A stretch of DNA of 64,000 nt from Mycobacterium hubeiense (GCF_002838065.1 NZ_PIZU01000002.1:255453-319452), one strand, 5' to 3'. Counted from the stretch's first letter, positions 33,862-43,366 are shown. Numbers and translations are program-made. The notes: a model not told the origin generated them from the letters alone.

Positions 33862-34556
33862 CCAAACCGCTGCCCAAGCCGTACCTCATCCGGACCGCTT
33901 TGGAGGAGATCCTCGCCGACGTCGCGGAGGGCGATCCCGTCCCCGCCGAGCGTGAGCTGGCCGTCCGCTTCGGCGTGGCGCGTGAAACCGTCCGCCAAGC
34001 GCTGCACGAACTGCTGGTCGAGGGCCGCATCGAACGGCGCGGCCGAGGCACCGTGGTGTCACGGCCGAAGCTGGCGCAGCCTTTGTCGTTGGCGTCCTAC
34101 ACCGAGGGTGCGCTCAGCATGGGCCGCACTCCGGGACGGCTGCTGGTGACGTGGGATGACATCGACGCCACCGCGGAATTGGCTGCGGGACTGGGTGTTT
34201 CGACTGACACCCCGGTCATGCACCTGGAGCGCGTACTGCTGGCCGACGGTCGGCGCATCGGGTTGGAGAGCACGTATCTGGCCAAGCACCGATTCGGCCA
34301 TCTGAGGGCTACGTTCGATCCGACCACCTCGCTGTACGCCGCGATGCGCGCGGACGGTGTGCGGTTCGGATCGGCGGTGGAGCGCATCGAGACGGTGCTG
34401 CCGTCGCCGCGCGAGGCCGCGCTGCTCGAGTCGACGACGGCGATGCCGATGCTGCTGCTCAACCGTCGCACCCTGGATGATGACGACCAGCCGATCGAGG
34501 TGGTGCGCGCGCTCTACCGCGGCGACCGCATCGCATTCGAAGCCCGGCTGACGTAA
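33858..34556 (+). CDS. GntR/HutC-family regulator, PhnF-like
   Basis: A 232-residue protein with an N-terminal winged helix (VPAERELAVRFGVARETVRQAL) and a C-terminal UTRA ligand-binding domain (about residues 75-232). ATG 33858 overlaps the PhnZ-like stop. It is the natural candidate for binding the TGGTATAGACCA site upstream. The inducer is probably a phosphonate or phosphate ester, by inference from neighbours. Confidence 0.9.
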   Translation: MTKPLPKPYLIRTALEEILADVAEGDPVPAERELAVRFGVARETVRQALHELLVEGRIERRGRGTVVSRPKLAQPLSLASYTEGALSMGRTPGRLLVTWDDIDATAELAAGLGVSTDTPVMHLERVLLADGRRIGLESTYLAKHRFGHLRATFDPTTSLYAAMRADGVRFGSAVERIETVLPSPREAALLESTTAMPMLLLNRRTLDDDDQPIEVVRALYRGDRIAFEARLT

Positions 34557-34566
34557 TACTGGTCGG

Positions 34567-35475
34567 ATGTCGTCAGTTGACTTCCATCCCGAACTGGCCC
34601 GCAGCGCCCGGTTCATCCCCCGCCGGCTGGTCACCCCGTGGACCCTGCCGGTGTTTCAGCGGCTGACCAGGCTGCAGGGCCGACGCCTGCCCAAAGGCGT
34701 TGAGGTGCTGACGCTGACGAACGGCGTGGGCGTGCGGCTGTATCGACCGTCGGGGGCCGACGGCCGTGGGCCGGGGCTGCTGTGGATCCACGGCGGCGGC
34801 TACGTCATCGGCACTGCCGCCCAGGACGATCGCCTGTGTCGGCGTTTCGCGGACGAGCTCGGCGCGACGGTGGCGTCGGTGGAGTACCGGCTGGCGCCGC
34901 AGCATCCCTACCCCGCGGGGCTGGAGGACTGCTATTCGGCGTTGAAGTGGCTGGCGAAGCTGCCGGCGGTGGATCCGGCCCGGCTGGCGATCGGCGGGGC
35001 CAGTGCCGGTGGCGGGCTGGCCGCGGCGTTGGCGCTGCTGGCCCGCGACCGCGGTGAGGTCCCGGTGGCCGCGCAGCTGCTGGTCTACCCGATGCTCGAC
35101 GACCGGGCGGTGGGCCGGGAGCTCGACCACGCCGGGCACCGGCTCTGGACGCACACCAGCAATCAGTTCGGCTGGTCGGCCTACCTCGGCAACGCCGACC
35201 CCGCCGTCGCGGTCCCGGCCCGCCGCGAGGATCTGGCCGGCCTGCCGCCCGCGTGGATCGGCGTCGGCACGCTGGACTTGTTCCACGACGAGGATCTGGA
35301 GTACGCCGAGCGGCTGAAGGCCGCCGGGGTGCCGTGCCAGGTCGAGGTGGTTTCGGGCGCGTTCCACGGCTTCGACCAGATCGTCGCCAAGGCCGAGGTG
35401 TCGCGGGCCTTCGTCGACAGCCAATGCGCCTGGCTGCGCGACGCCTTCACCGCGAACGACCGCGTTTGTACATAG
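34567..35475 (+). CDS. HSL-family alpha/beta-hydrolase (Lip)
   Basis: A 302-residue esterase with the HGGGY oxyanion motif (WIHGGGYVIG), nucleophile GGASAGGGLA, an Asp in VGTLDLFHDED and a His in GAFHGFDQ. No signal peptide, so intracellular. It starts 10 bases after the GntR stop and may be co-transcribed, though it has no obvious tie to phosphonates. Convergent with the permease gene. Confidence 0.9.
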   Translation: MSSVDFHPELARSARFIPRRLVTPWTLPVFQRLTRLQGRRLPKGVEVLTLTNGVGVRLYRPSGADGRGPGLLWIHGGGYVIGTAAQDDRLCRRFADELGATVASVEYRLAPQHPYPAGLEDCYSALKWLAKLPAVDPARLAIGGASAGGGLAAALALLARDRGEVPVAAQLLVYPMLDDRAVGRELDHAGHRLWTHTSNQFGWSAYLGNADPAVAVPARREDLAGLPPAWIGVGTLDLFHDEDLEYAERLKAAGVPCQVEVVSGAFHGFDQIVAKAEVSRAFVDSQCAWLRDAFTANDRVCT

Positions 35476-35520
35476 ACACGCCGGCCATCCACTACAAAAC
35501 CGGTCGCTCGCGGCGGGGTG

Positions 35521-37057
35521 CTAGTCGCGAACGACGTTGTCCTCGTACACGATCCGGCCGATCAGTTCATAGCGACGCGGATCGCGTAGCTTGAAGTAGG
35601 TGGCCATCGCCGCGCCGGCGACGAACAGCCCCACCACGATCCACGGCGTGAGCTTGAACAGCAGCGTGCCGGATGCGGCGCCCGCGGCGGCGTCCTTGTG
35701 CTGCCACAGCAGATACACCACATACAGCATGCCGATGCCGCCCAGCAGTGGCGCGAAGAGGGTGCGGAACCAAATGCTTGGACACCGGATGGTTCTTGCG
35801 CACGTGAAAGTAACTGACCACCGAGAACGCGCACAACGCCTGCACGATCAGGATCGCCATGGTGCCCAGTATGGCCAGCAGCGTGTACATGTGTGTGTAC
35901 GGATCCATCCCGGCAACGAGGAACAGCGCGATGATGACCGCGGCGATACCTGTTTGCACGAACGACGCGATGTGCGGCGAACCGTGGGTGGGATGTGTGG
36001 CGCCGATGGTCTTTTGCAGCGTCTGTGAGAGGCCCTCGCGACCCAGCGCATAGATATAGCGCGATGCGCAGTTGTGAAACGCCATGCCGCAGGCGAACGA
36101 TCCGGTGACGAGCAGGATGTTGAACAGGCTGATCGCCCAGCCGCCGAAGTAATGCTGCACCGGCCCGAAGAAGATCTCCGATGCAGTGGCCGAATCCGAG
36201 GCGAGTTCGATGGACCGCGCCGGGCCGGTGCCGGCGATGGCCATCCATGACACGAACACATAGAACACGCCGACGCCGATGACGCTGAGCATGGTGGCCC
36301 GCGGAATGATCCGCTTCGGGTCCCGCGACTCTTCGCCGTACATGGCGGTCGATTCGAACCCGACCCATGACCAGAACGCAAAGAACAGCCCGAGCCCCGC
36401 GCTGGCACCAGCGACCCCGGCCGCCGGTGAGAACGCGCCCAGCGGGTTGAGCGTTTCGCTCACCGCGAAGCCGTCCGGTCCGCCGCCGTGCAGGAGCACG
36501 GCAACCGCACCGAGGGACAACATGACGATCTCGGTTACCAGGAAGACACCCAGCACCTTGGCGGTCAGGTTGACGTCGAAGTAGGTGAGAATCGCGTTGA
36601 GCGCCAACATGATCACCGCCGGCACGATCCAATGCACGTCGATGCCCAGCTGCGCTTTCAACATGTTCTGGGTGAAGAACGAGAAGATGCCGATCAACGC
36701 CGGCTCGAACACCACATACGCCATCGTGATCAGCGCGCCGCTGGCCATGCCGACGATGCGGCCCAGGCCGTGGGAGATGTACCCGTAGAAGGCACCGGTC
36801 GAGGTGATGTGCTTGGCCATGGTGGCGTATCCGAGCGCGAACAGCGCCAGCACCACCGTGGCGACGATGTACCCCGCCGGCGCATGTGAACCATTTCCGA
36901 ACCCGACTGCGATCGGCACGTTGCCAACCATTGCGGTGATGGGCGCCGCAGTGGCCACCGCCATGAAGATCACGCCGACGGTGCCAACGGCGTTGCGTTT
37001 CAGCCGTTGAACGTCTTGAGCTGGGACTTTTTCCTGAGCTACGACTTGATCGGTCAT
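35521..37057 (-). pseudogene. APC-family amino acid/amine permease with one-base frameshift
   Basis: A 12-helix APC-superfamily permease, about 511 residues if corrected. From ATG 37057 the frame is normal (AVATAAPITAMVGNVPIAVG, FAFWSWVGFESTAMYGEESRDP) through HVRKNHPVSKH. It then turns into Arg-rich text. The true C-terminus (MLYVVYLLWQHKDAA to RIVYEDNVVRD) continues in another frame to 35521. Removing one A from the AAA at 35772-35774 restores SKHWFRTLFAPLLGG. It is divergent from the microcompartment operon and probably imports its amine substrate. Either a recent inactivation or a sequencing error. Confidence 0.85.
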
Positions 37058-37128
37058 CTACTGGCGTACCTTCCAGGCTGTTTAAGGGGATCCGATGTGG
37101 CCCAGACCACAGCTCGGACCTACGTATA

Positions 37129-37141
37129 TTGGCAGTACCAA
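37129..37141. promoter_or_regulatory. GntR operator at the microcompartment promoter
   Basis: TTGGCAGTACCAA, inverted repeat TTGG-N5-CCAA, in the 182-base region between the divergent permease and aminotransferase genes. It matches TTGGTATGACCAA in front of the operon's GntR gene at 44165 (shared TTGGNNNNACCAA). Confidence 0.6.
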
Positions 37142-37143
37142 TT

Positions 37144-37158
37144 CGTCTTGGCAAGACG
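37144..37158. promoter_or_regulatory. 15-bp palindrome in the permease/microcompartment promoter region
   Basis: CGTCTTG-G-CAAGACG is a perfect palindrome two bases from the GntR-type box. Its half-sites differ from the GntR site, so a second regulator is likely. No other copy was seen in the window. Confidence 0.5.
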
Positions 37159-37239
37159 CAAGATCAGACCATTGACAGAAATAGGTCTCACCTTTTACGG
37201 TGAGTGGCGTCACAGGCCGACGGCCTAGCAAGGAGCCGC

Positions 37240-38520
37240 ATGTACGACTACGGCACGTTCTCGTTCGAATCCAAGACCGAGGTGTTGGACCGGGCGAAGA
37301 CGTTCTGGAACCCGGACAAGACCCAGTTCTGGACCGACTCCGGCGTCGACCTGGTCATCGACCGCCGAGAGGGCTACTTCCTGTGGGATATGGGCGGCCG
37401 GCGCCTGATCGACATGCATCTCAACGGCGGCACCTACAACCTGGGCCACCGCAATCCCGAAGTGATGCAGGCGATTTCGGAGGGTATGGCGCACTTCGAC
37501 GTCGGCAATCACCACTTTCCGTCGGTGGCGCGCACCGCGCTGGCGCAGCGGCTGATCGAATCGGCGCCGGCATCGCTGAAGAAGGTGGCCTTCGGGTCCG
37601 GCGGCGGTGAAGCCATCGACATCGCGCTCAAGAGCGCCCGGCATGCCACCCAGCGGCGCAAGATCGTCTCGATCGTCAAGGCCTACCACGGCCACACCGG
37701 CCTGGCCGTGGCCACCGGCGACGACCGGTTCGCCAAACTCTTCCTCGCCGACCGGCCCGACGAGTTCAGCCACGTGCCGTTCGGCGACATCGAAGCGATG
37801 GAGCAGGCGCTGTCCGGTAACGACGTCGCCGCGGTCATCATGGAGACCATCCCGGCGACGTACGGATTCCCGCTTCCCCCACCGGGTTACCTGGAGGCCG
37901 TCAAGAGCCTCACCGAACGGTTCGGCGCGCTGTACATCGCCGACGAGGTGCAGACCGGGCTGATGCGCACCGGCGAGATGTGGGGCATCACCAAGCACGG
38001 CATCGAGCCCGACATCATGGTCACCGGTAAGGGCTTGTCCGGCGGCATGTACCCGATCACCGCCGCACTGCTCGGCGACCGCGCCGCCCAATGGCTCGAC
38101 CAGGACGGGTTCGCCCACATCTCGACGTTCGGCGGCGCGGAACTTGGCTGTGTGGCCGCGATCAAGACGCTCGAGATCACCAGCCGGCCCGAGGTGCGGT
38201 CGATGGTGCACTACATCGCCGACCTGTTCGGCGCCGGGCTGCGTCGCATCCAAAGCGACTATCCGGACTGGTTCGTCGGCATCCGCCAGAACGGTGTGGT
38301 GATCGGACTGGAATTCGACCACCCGGAAGGCGCCAAGTTCGTGATGCGCGAACTCTACGAGAACGGGGTGTGGGCGATCTTCTCGACGTTGGATCCCCGT
38401 GTGCTGCAGTTCAAACCGGGCCTGCTTCTCTCGCGTGAGTTGTGCGAGGACGTGCTGGACCGCCTCGACGTCGCGGTGGGCCGGGCACGGGCGGCCGCGA
38501 CCGGACGGAGACGATCATGA
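37240..38520 (+). CDS. Class III aminotransferase-fold phospholyase (RMM microcompartment)
   Basis: A 426-residue PLP enzyme: IADEVQTGLMRTGEMW, the PLP lysine in VTGKGLSGGMYP and the fold's FGSGGGEAID. In RMM loci this member is proposed to act as 1-amino-2-propanol O-phosphate phospholyase, releasing propionaldehyde, ammonia and phosphate rather than transaminating. ATG 37240 is preceded by AAGGAG (37230-37235); an earlier in-frame ATG at 37204 lies in the promoter region. It overlaps the aldehyde dehydrogenase start by four bases. No clear encapsulation helix is seen on it. Confidence 0.88.
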   Translation: MYDYGTFSFESKTEVLDRAKTFWNPDKTQFWTDSGVDLVIDRREGYFLWDMGGRRLIDMHLNGGTYNLGHRNPEVMQAISEGMAHFDVGNHHFPSVARTALAQRLIESAPASLKKVAFGSGGGEAIDIALKSARHATQRRKIVSIVKAYHGHTGLAVATGDDRFAKLFLADRPDEFSHVPFGDIEAMEQALSGNDVAAVIMETIPATYGFPLPPPGYLEAVKSLTERFGALYIADEVQTGLMRTGEMWGITKHGIEPDIMVTGKGLSGGMYPITAALLGDRAAQWLDQDGFAHISTFGGAELGCVAAIKTLEITSRPEVRSMVHYIADLFGAGLRRIQSDYPDWFVGIRQNGVVIGLEFDHPEGAKFVMRELYENGVWAIFSTLDPRVLQFKPGLLLSRELCEDVLDRLDVAVGRARAAATGRRRS

Positions 38521-40060
38521 CCACCATCGCGCAGGCCGGCCACCTGCTCGAGCGTGCCCGGTGGGCCGCGGCCGCCTACGCCGATTACGACCAGGCGGCG
38601 GTCGCCGCCATTACCGCGGCGGTCGCCGAGGCCGGCTATGCCGAAGCCGAACGCTTCGCCACCGCTGCAGTCGCCGAGACCGGCATGGGCGTGGCGGCCG
38701 ACAAGGTGGTCAAGAATCGCGCCTGCTCGCGCGGCATCGTCGAGTACTACAACGGCGAGGACTACGTATCCCCGCGTATCGACAGCGCACGCAAGATCGT
38801 CGAGATCCCCCGCCCCGCCGGCGTGGTGCTGGCGCTGACACCGACCACGAATCCCGTTGCGACGGTGTACTTCAAGGTGATCCTGGCACTGATGACCCGC
38901 AACGCCGTCGTCGTCGCGCCGCATCCACGGGCCAAACAGTGCTCGGCCGACGCTGCCCGGGTACTCGCCGAAGCCGCAGTGGGCGCCGGCGCACCCGACG
39001 GCATCGTGCAGGTGATCGACGAACCGGCCATTTCCCTGGTCGAGGCGTTGATGGCCGACGAACGCACCGACGTCATCGTCGCCACTGGCGGCACCGGCGT
39101 GGTGCGCGCCGCGTATTCGTCAGGCAATCCCGCGCTCGGCGTCGGTCCGGGCAACGTCCCGGTGTTCGTCGACGCCAGCGCCGACGTGAACGCCGCCGCA
39201 CGCCGCATCGTCGACAGCAAGGCGTTCGACAACTCGGTGCTGTGCACCAACGAATCCGTGCTGATCGCAGAGGATTCCATCGCCGAGAAGTTGCGTGCCG
39301 CGCTCACCAGGTCCGGCGCGCACATCCTCGACGACGCCGCCGCACGCCGGCTGCGGGAGTACATGTTCCGCGACGGGCACCTCAACACCGAGGTCGTCGG
39401 CCGTGACGCCGCCTGGATCGCAGGCCAGGCCGGGCTGCGCGTTACCCCGAAGACGCGGGTACTGGTCGCGCCGTTCGAACACGTGGTGGCCGAGGAGATG
39501 TTGGCCCACGAGAAACTGTCTCCGGTCATCGGCATGACGACGGTGCCCGACGCCGACCGCGGTATTCGAGCCGCTCGGGCAGTAGTGCGCATCGGCGGTG
39601 CCGGACACTCTGCGGCGATTCACAGCGAAAACCCGGCGGTGATAACCGATTTTGCCGCACAAGTGCCGGTGCTCAGGGTGTCGGTCAACGTCGGCAACAG
39701 CACCGGCAGCTCGGGTCTGGAAACCAACCTGGCACCGTCGATGACCATCGGCACCGGCTTCGTCGGACGCAGTTCCATCGGCGAGAATTTGCAGCCGCAG
39801 CACCTGGTGAACTGGGCGCGCATCGCCTACAACAGCGACCCGGCCGTGGCGATGGGCGACTTCGCCGGCATCACACCGTGGCACTCCTCGGCCGGGCCGG
39901 TGCCCGCATACCCACGCGCGTCCAACGACGACATCGGTGCCCCCCCCCCCCGCCCACCTATCACACGAACGGCCACCGCACCGACCCTGGCCTTGACGCG
40001 CTGCGCGCCGAACTGCGGCAGCTGGTCGTCGAAGAACTCGCACAACTGATCAGGAGGTAG
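38517..40060 (+). CDS. CoA-acylating propionaldehyde dehydrogenase, C-terminal tail out of frame
   Basis: A PduP-like microcompartment aldehyde dehydrogenase that converts propionaldehyde and CoA to propionyl-CoA. It has LTPTTNPVATVYFK, ATGGTGVVRAAYSSGNP and the catalytic cysteine in DNSVLCTNES. The frame as given stops at 40049 after a nonsense tail (ITRTATAPTLALTRC). In another frame the sequence after the C tract reads TYHTNGHRTDPGLDALRA then ELRQLVVEELAQLIRR, ending at 40060, a textbook encapsulation helix. Two fewer or one more C at 39940-39951 joins them, giving about 513 residues. Overlaps the phospholyase stop. Confidence 0.85.
39940..39951 (+). repeat. 12-C homopolymer inside the aldehyde dehydrogenase gene
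   Basis: Twelve consecutive C between GGTG and GCCCACC. With 12 C the C-terminal helix is out of frame; with 10 or 13 C it is in frame. Such a tract is prone to slippage in replication and to sequencing error. Confidence 0.9.
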
Positions 40061-40064
40061 ATCC

Positions 40065-40664
40065 GTGGCCGAACTGCGTTCCTTCATTTTCATCGACCGG
40101 CTGCAGCCGCAGACCATGTCGTATCTGGGCACCTGGATCAAAGGCGCTCTGCCGCGGGCGAATATGGCCGCCCAGATCATCGAGGTTGCGCCCGGACTCG
40201 ATATCGAGGGCATCACCGACGTTGCGCTCAAGCACGCCGAGGTCAAGGCCGGTGTCCTGGTCGTCGAGCGGCAGTTCGGCTATCTGGAGTTCCATGGCGA
40301 GACCGGCGCGGTCAAGGCCGCCGCCGACGCCGCGCTCGAAGAACTCGGCCAAGAAGCAGATGCCGCGGTACAGCCGACAATCCTTGCGTCCAAGATCATC
40401 TCCAGCGTCGACCACCAGCACGCATTCCTAATCAACCGCAACAAGATCGGGTCCATGGTGCTGAGTGGCGAGTCGCTGTTCGTGCTGGAGGTGGCGCCCG
40501 CGTCCTACGCCATCCTGGCCACCAACGAAGCGGAGAAGGCCGCCGACGTCAAGGTCGTCGACTTCCGGATGATTGGCGCCACCGGCCGGGTCTACCTGTC
40601 CGGCACCGAGGCCGACGTCCGCCAGGCCGCCGCGGCCGCCGAGGAAGCGCTGGGTACGGCATGA
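40065..40664 (+). CDS. BMC-T (trimeric, tandem-domain) shell protein 1
   Basis: A 199-residue tandem BMC-domain protein that forms pseudohexameric trimers in the shell. Two related halves are visible: PGLDIEGITDVALKHAEVKAG with ERQFGYLEFHG, then SVDHQHAFLINRNKIGSMV with VVDFRMIGATGRVYLSG. GTG 40065 has AGGAGG seven bases upstream. It is similar to the second BMC-T at 41692. Matches one of the four RMM shell types. Confidence 0.92.
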   Translation: MAELRSFIFIDRLQPQTMSYLGTWIKGALPRANMAAQIIEVAPGLDIEGITDVALKHAEVKAGVLVVERQFGYLEFHGETGAVKAAADAALEELGQEADAAVQPTILASKIISSVDHQHAFLINRNKIGSMVLSGESLFVLEVAPASYAILATNEAEKAADVKVVDFRMIGATGRVYLSGTEADVRQAAAAAEEALGTA

Positions 40665-41125
40665 TCGACCGGGCCGAATTGCGTTCACTGGTACGCGAAG
40701 TGGTGCGGGAGGCGGTGTCCGGGGTGACGCCACCTCCCACACCATCGGCACCGACGGCCGCACCCGCGCCGCCGACACCCGCGCCCACCGGACCGCTGGC
40801 CGCCGACGAGAAGACCCGTACCGACACCGTGCGCATCGCCAGCGACGCCGACCTCGACGGATTCGTCCGCAGACTGCTGAAGCTGTTCGAAAACCCCAAG
40901 ACACGAACGGATTTACGCACCGGCCGGCTGAGATTCCGGTTGGCCGGCGCGTCAGGAGCCAACGGCAGCCACCGCGTCGACAGCGGTGTGGTCACCGAAC
41001 GCCACATCGCCGACATTGCGACCGACGGCGGCAGCCTCGTGCTCGGCCGCAGGGCTGTGCTCACTCCGCTGGCCCGGGAGAAGGCCCGCGCGCTGGGGAT
41101 CTCGATTCAGAAGGAGCGCAAGTGA
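40661..41125 (+). CDS. Microcompartment accessory protein with N-terminal encapsulation helix (PduM-like)
   Basis: A 154-residue protein. Residues 2-20 (IDRAELRSLVREVVREAVS) are an amphipathic helix like the aldehyde dehydrogenase tail. Residues 21-47 are a Pro/Ala/Thr linker. The C-terminal domain ends GRRAVLTPLAREKARALGI, a motif seen in PduM-like microcompartment proteins. Likely a lumen or shell-lumen organiser. ATG 40661 overlaps the BMC-T stop and its own stop overlaps the BMC-P start (GTGA). Confidence 0.7.
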   Translation: MIDRAELRSLVREVVREAVSGVTPPPTPSAPTAAPAPPTPAPTGPLAADEKTRTDTVRIASDADLDGFVRRLLKLFENPKTRTDLRTGRLRFRLAGASGANGSHRVDSGVVTERHIADIATDGGSLVLGRRAVLTPLAREKARALGISIQKERK

Positions 41126-41391
41126 TTACCGCCAAAGTCACCGGCAATGTGTGGTCGACCCGCCGCATCGATGGACTGCCCGCCGGCGCCTTCCTCGAAG
41201 TCGAGGTGGACAGCTCCGGCACCCGCCTGATCGCGTTCGACGTGCTCGGCAGCGGCTTGGGTGAACATGTCCTCGTCGCCCAGGGCTCGGTTGCGGCGAA
41301 CTGGTTCACCGGCACGCCGCCACCCGTCGACGCACTCATCATCGGGTCCATCGACACCAACCCCAGCGGCTCGGCGCCGCGCAAGAAATAA
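41122..41391 (+). CDS. BMC-P pentameric vertex protein (EutN/CcmL family)
   Basis: An 89-residue EutN/CcmL protein that caps shell vertices: ITAKVTGNVWSTRRIDGL at the start, VLGSGLGEHVLVAQGS in the middle, and VDALIIGSID near the end. GTG start overlaps the upstream stop. Length and motifs are normal. Confidence 0.93.
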   Translation: MITAKVTGNVWSTRRIDGLPAGAFLEVEVDSSGTRLIAFDVLGSGLGEHVLVAQGSVAANWFTGTPPPVDALIIGSIDTNPSGSAPRKK

Positions 41392-41401
41392 GGAGAACAC
41401 C

Positions 41402-41683
41402 ATGTCCAGCAATGCAATTGGCTTGATCGAGACCAAGGGCTTCGTCGCTGCCTTGGCAGCCGCCGACGCGATGGTCAAAGCCGCCAACGTCACCATCACC
41501 GACCGTCAGCAGGTCGGCGATGGCCTGGTCGCGGTGGTGGTCACCGGTGAGGTCGGCGCCGTGAAGGCGGCCACCGAGGCCGGCGCCGAATCCGCCGCGC
41601 AGGTCGGCGAGCTGGTCAGCGTCCACGTCATTCCGCGCCCGCACAGCGAACTCGGCGGGCACTTCGCGGTCGCCGCCAAGTAG
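41402..41683 (+). CDS. BMC-H hexameric shell protein
   Basis: A 93-residue single BMC-domain protein, the main facet tile: NAIGLIETKGFVAALAAADA, VVVTGEVGAVKAATEAG and VHVIPRPHSEL are canonical. AAGGAG lies 6 bases before ATG 41402. The central pore loop would be in the segment following GLVAVVVTG. Confidence 0.96.
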   Translation: MSSNAIGLIETKGFVAALAAADAMVKAANVTITDRQQVGDGLVAVVVTGEVGAVKAATEAGAESAAQVGELVSVHVIPRPHSELGGHFAVAAK

Positions 41684-41691
41684 TAAGTGCC

Positions 41692-42339
41692 ATGACCGCG
41701 ACCGACACGCGCACTGACATCCGCGTCTACCTGCTCGTGGAGGACTTGCAGCGCCAGTTCGCCGCCTACCTGGGCACCCCGACCAGGGCGCGTGGCTATC
41801 CGCCGTACGAGGGTGAGCACGCGCTGATCGTCGAGGTATCCCCGGCGTTGGCGATCGAGCGGGTCATCGACCTCGCGCTGCGAGAGGTACCCGGTATCCA
41901 ACCCGGAATCCTCTACGTGGAACGGCAATTCGGCGTGCTGGAGATCCACTCGGCCGACCTGGCGGACGTCCGGCGGGCGGGCGAAGCGATTCTGGCCGGC
42001 ACCGGCAACACGGCTGCCGACCAGCTGCGGCCCCGTGTGCTCTACCACGACATCATCGAAGGCATCACCGATCAGCACGCGGTGATCCTCAACCGCAACC
42101 GGCAGGCCTCGATGATCCTGCCCGGACAGTCTCTGTTGGTTTACGAGATGACACCGGCGCTGTTCGCGGCGGTGGCGGCCAACGAGGCAGAGCGCGCCGC
42201 ACCCGGCCTTACCGTGGTGGACGTGCAGATGATCGGCGCCGCCGGGCGGCTCTACATCGGCGGTGATGCCAAGGACGTCACCGCGGCCAGGGACCGCATC
42301 ACCGAGGTGCTGGCCGGTATCGAAGGACGTGATCACTGA
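41692..42339 (+). CDS. BMC-T (trimeric, tandem-domain) shell protein 2
   Basis: A 215-residue tandem BMC-domain protein paralogous to the one at 40065: PALAIERVIDLALREVPGIQ with ERQFGVLEIHS, then ITDQHAVILNRNRQASMI with VVDVQMIGAAGRLYIGG. It has an N-terminal extension of about 8 residues. Two BMC-T plus one BMC-H plus one BMC-P is the shell set described for the M. smegmatis RMM compartment. Its stop overlaps the kinase ATG by one base (TGATG). Confidence 0.92.
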   Translation: MTATDTRTDIRVYLLVEDLQRQFAAYLGTPTRARGYPPYEGEHALIVEVSPALAIERVIDLALREVPGIQPGILYVERQFGVLEIHSADLADVRRAGEAILAGTGNTAADQLRPRVLYHDIIEGITDQHAVILNRNRQASMILPGQSLLVYEMTPALFAAVAANEAERAAPGLTVVDVQMIGAAGRLYIGGDAKDVTAARDRITEVLAGIEGRDH

Positions 42340-43352
42340 TGGCCAATCACAACGGCGTGATTGCCGACGACATCCATGTCGCCCAGGCCGCGCTGGCGGC
42401 CTATGACCTGGCGCCCAATTCGTCGCTGCGACTGCTGAACCTGTCGGAGAACGCGACCTACGCGGTCGAAGACGCCGGCACCGGCGCCCGATCGATCCTG
42501 CGGGTGCACCGGCAGAACTACCACCATCGGCACCAGATCGAATCCGAACTGGACTGGCTGGAAGCGCTGAGTTCCGGCAGTGACGTCACGGTACCGACGG
42601 TGTTGCCGACGCGCGACGGGCGCCGCGTGGTCACCGTGAATGTCGATGGAACGTTGCGGTACGTCGTGCATTTCAACATGGTGGCCGGTGTCGAACCCGA
42701 CGAAGGCGCGTTGACCCTGGCCGATTTTGAAACCCTCGGCCGGATTACCGCTGCGCTGCACGAGCATTCGCAGAACTGGCGCCGGCCTTCGGGATTCAGC
42801 CGGTTCGCCTGGGACTGGGAGCACTGTCTGGGCGATACCCCAAGGTGGGGGCGCTGGCAGGACGCCCAAGGCGTCGGCACGGCCGAACATGACGTGTTAC
42901 AGCGGGCGCAGGATCTGCTGTGCCACCGGCTAAAGAGCTACGGCACCGCACCCGACAAGTTCGGCCTCATCCACGCCGACCTGCGGCTGGCCAACCTGCT
43001 CGTCGATGGGGCCGCGGCTGACTCGAGAATCACCGTCATCGACTTCGACGACTGCGGATTCGGTTGGTACTTCTACGATTTCGGCACTGCGGTGTCGTTC
43101 ATCGAAGACGACCCGGCGCTTCCCGAGTGGCAGGAGTCCTGGGTCAGCGGCTATCGCAGCCGACGTGAACTACCCGCCGAGGACGAAGACATGCTGCCGT
43201 CGTTCGTGCTGCTGCGTCGATTGATGTTGTTGGCCTGGATGGGAACTCATAGCCACTCCAAGGAATCGGCGACCAAGGCGATCACCTATGCCGAAGGCAG
43301 CTGCAGGCTAGCCGAGCGCTATCTCTCCTCCAACGGCCACCGGCTGGCCTGA
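42339..43352 (+). CDS. Aminoglycoside-phosphotransferase-fold kinase, 1-amino-2-propanol kinase
   Basis: A 337-residue APH-fold kinase with the catalytic loop [11 protein letters not shown] and the Mg site VIDFDDCGF. The M. smegmatis RMM homologue phosphorylates (S)-1-amino-2-propanol, making the substrate of the phospholyase. No encapsulation helix is obvious, so it is probably cytosolic or shell-associated. ATG overlaps the BMC-T stop. Confidence 0.88.
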   Translation: MANHNGVIADDIHVAQAALAAYDLAPNSSLRLLNLSENATYAVEDAGTGARSILRVHRQNYHHRHQIESELDWLEALSSGSDVTVPTVLPTRDGRRVVTVNVDGTLRYVVHFNMVAGVEPDEGALTLADFETLGRITAALHEHSQNWRRPSGFSRFAWDWEHCLGDTPRWGRWQDAQGVGTAEHDVLQRAQDLLCHRLKSYGTAPDKFGLIHADLRLANLLVDGAAADSRITVIDFDDCGFGWYFYDFGTAVSFIEDDPALPEWQESWVSGYRSRRELPAEDEDMLPSFVLLRRLMLLAWMGTHSHSKESATKAITYAEGSCRLAERYLSSNGHRLA

Positions 43353-43366
43353 CCGAAGGACCGCAC

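Noticed and set aside
35521..35730. A separate 69-residue two-helix membrane protein
   Set aside because: It joins exactly to the permease frame after removal of one base, so it is the permease C-terminus.
35562..37154. A 530-codon minus-strand frame over the permease
   Set aside because: Only the helix-rich frame from 37057 reads as a permease; the alternative is basic and repetitive.
39878..40060. A separate 60-codon gene at the end of the aldehyde dehydrogenase
   Set aside because: Its first half is shadow; the second half is the displaced C-terminal helix of the enzyme, best explained by the C-tract length.
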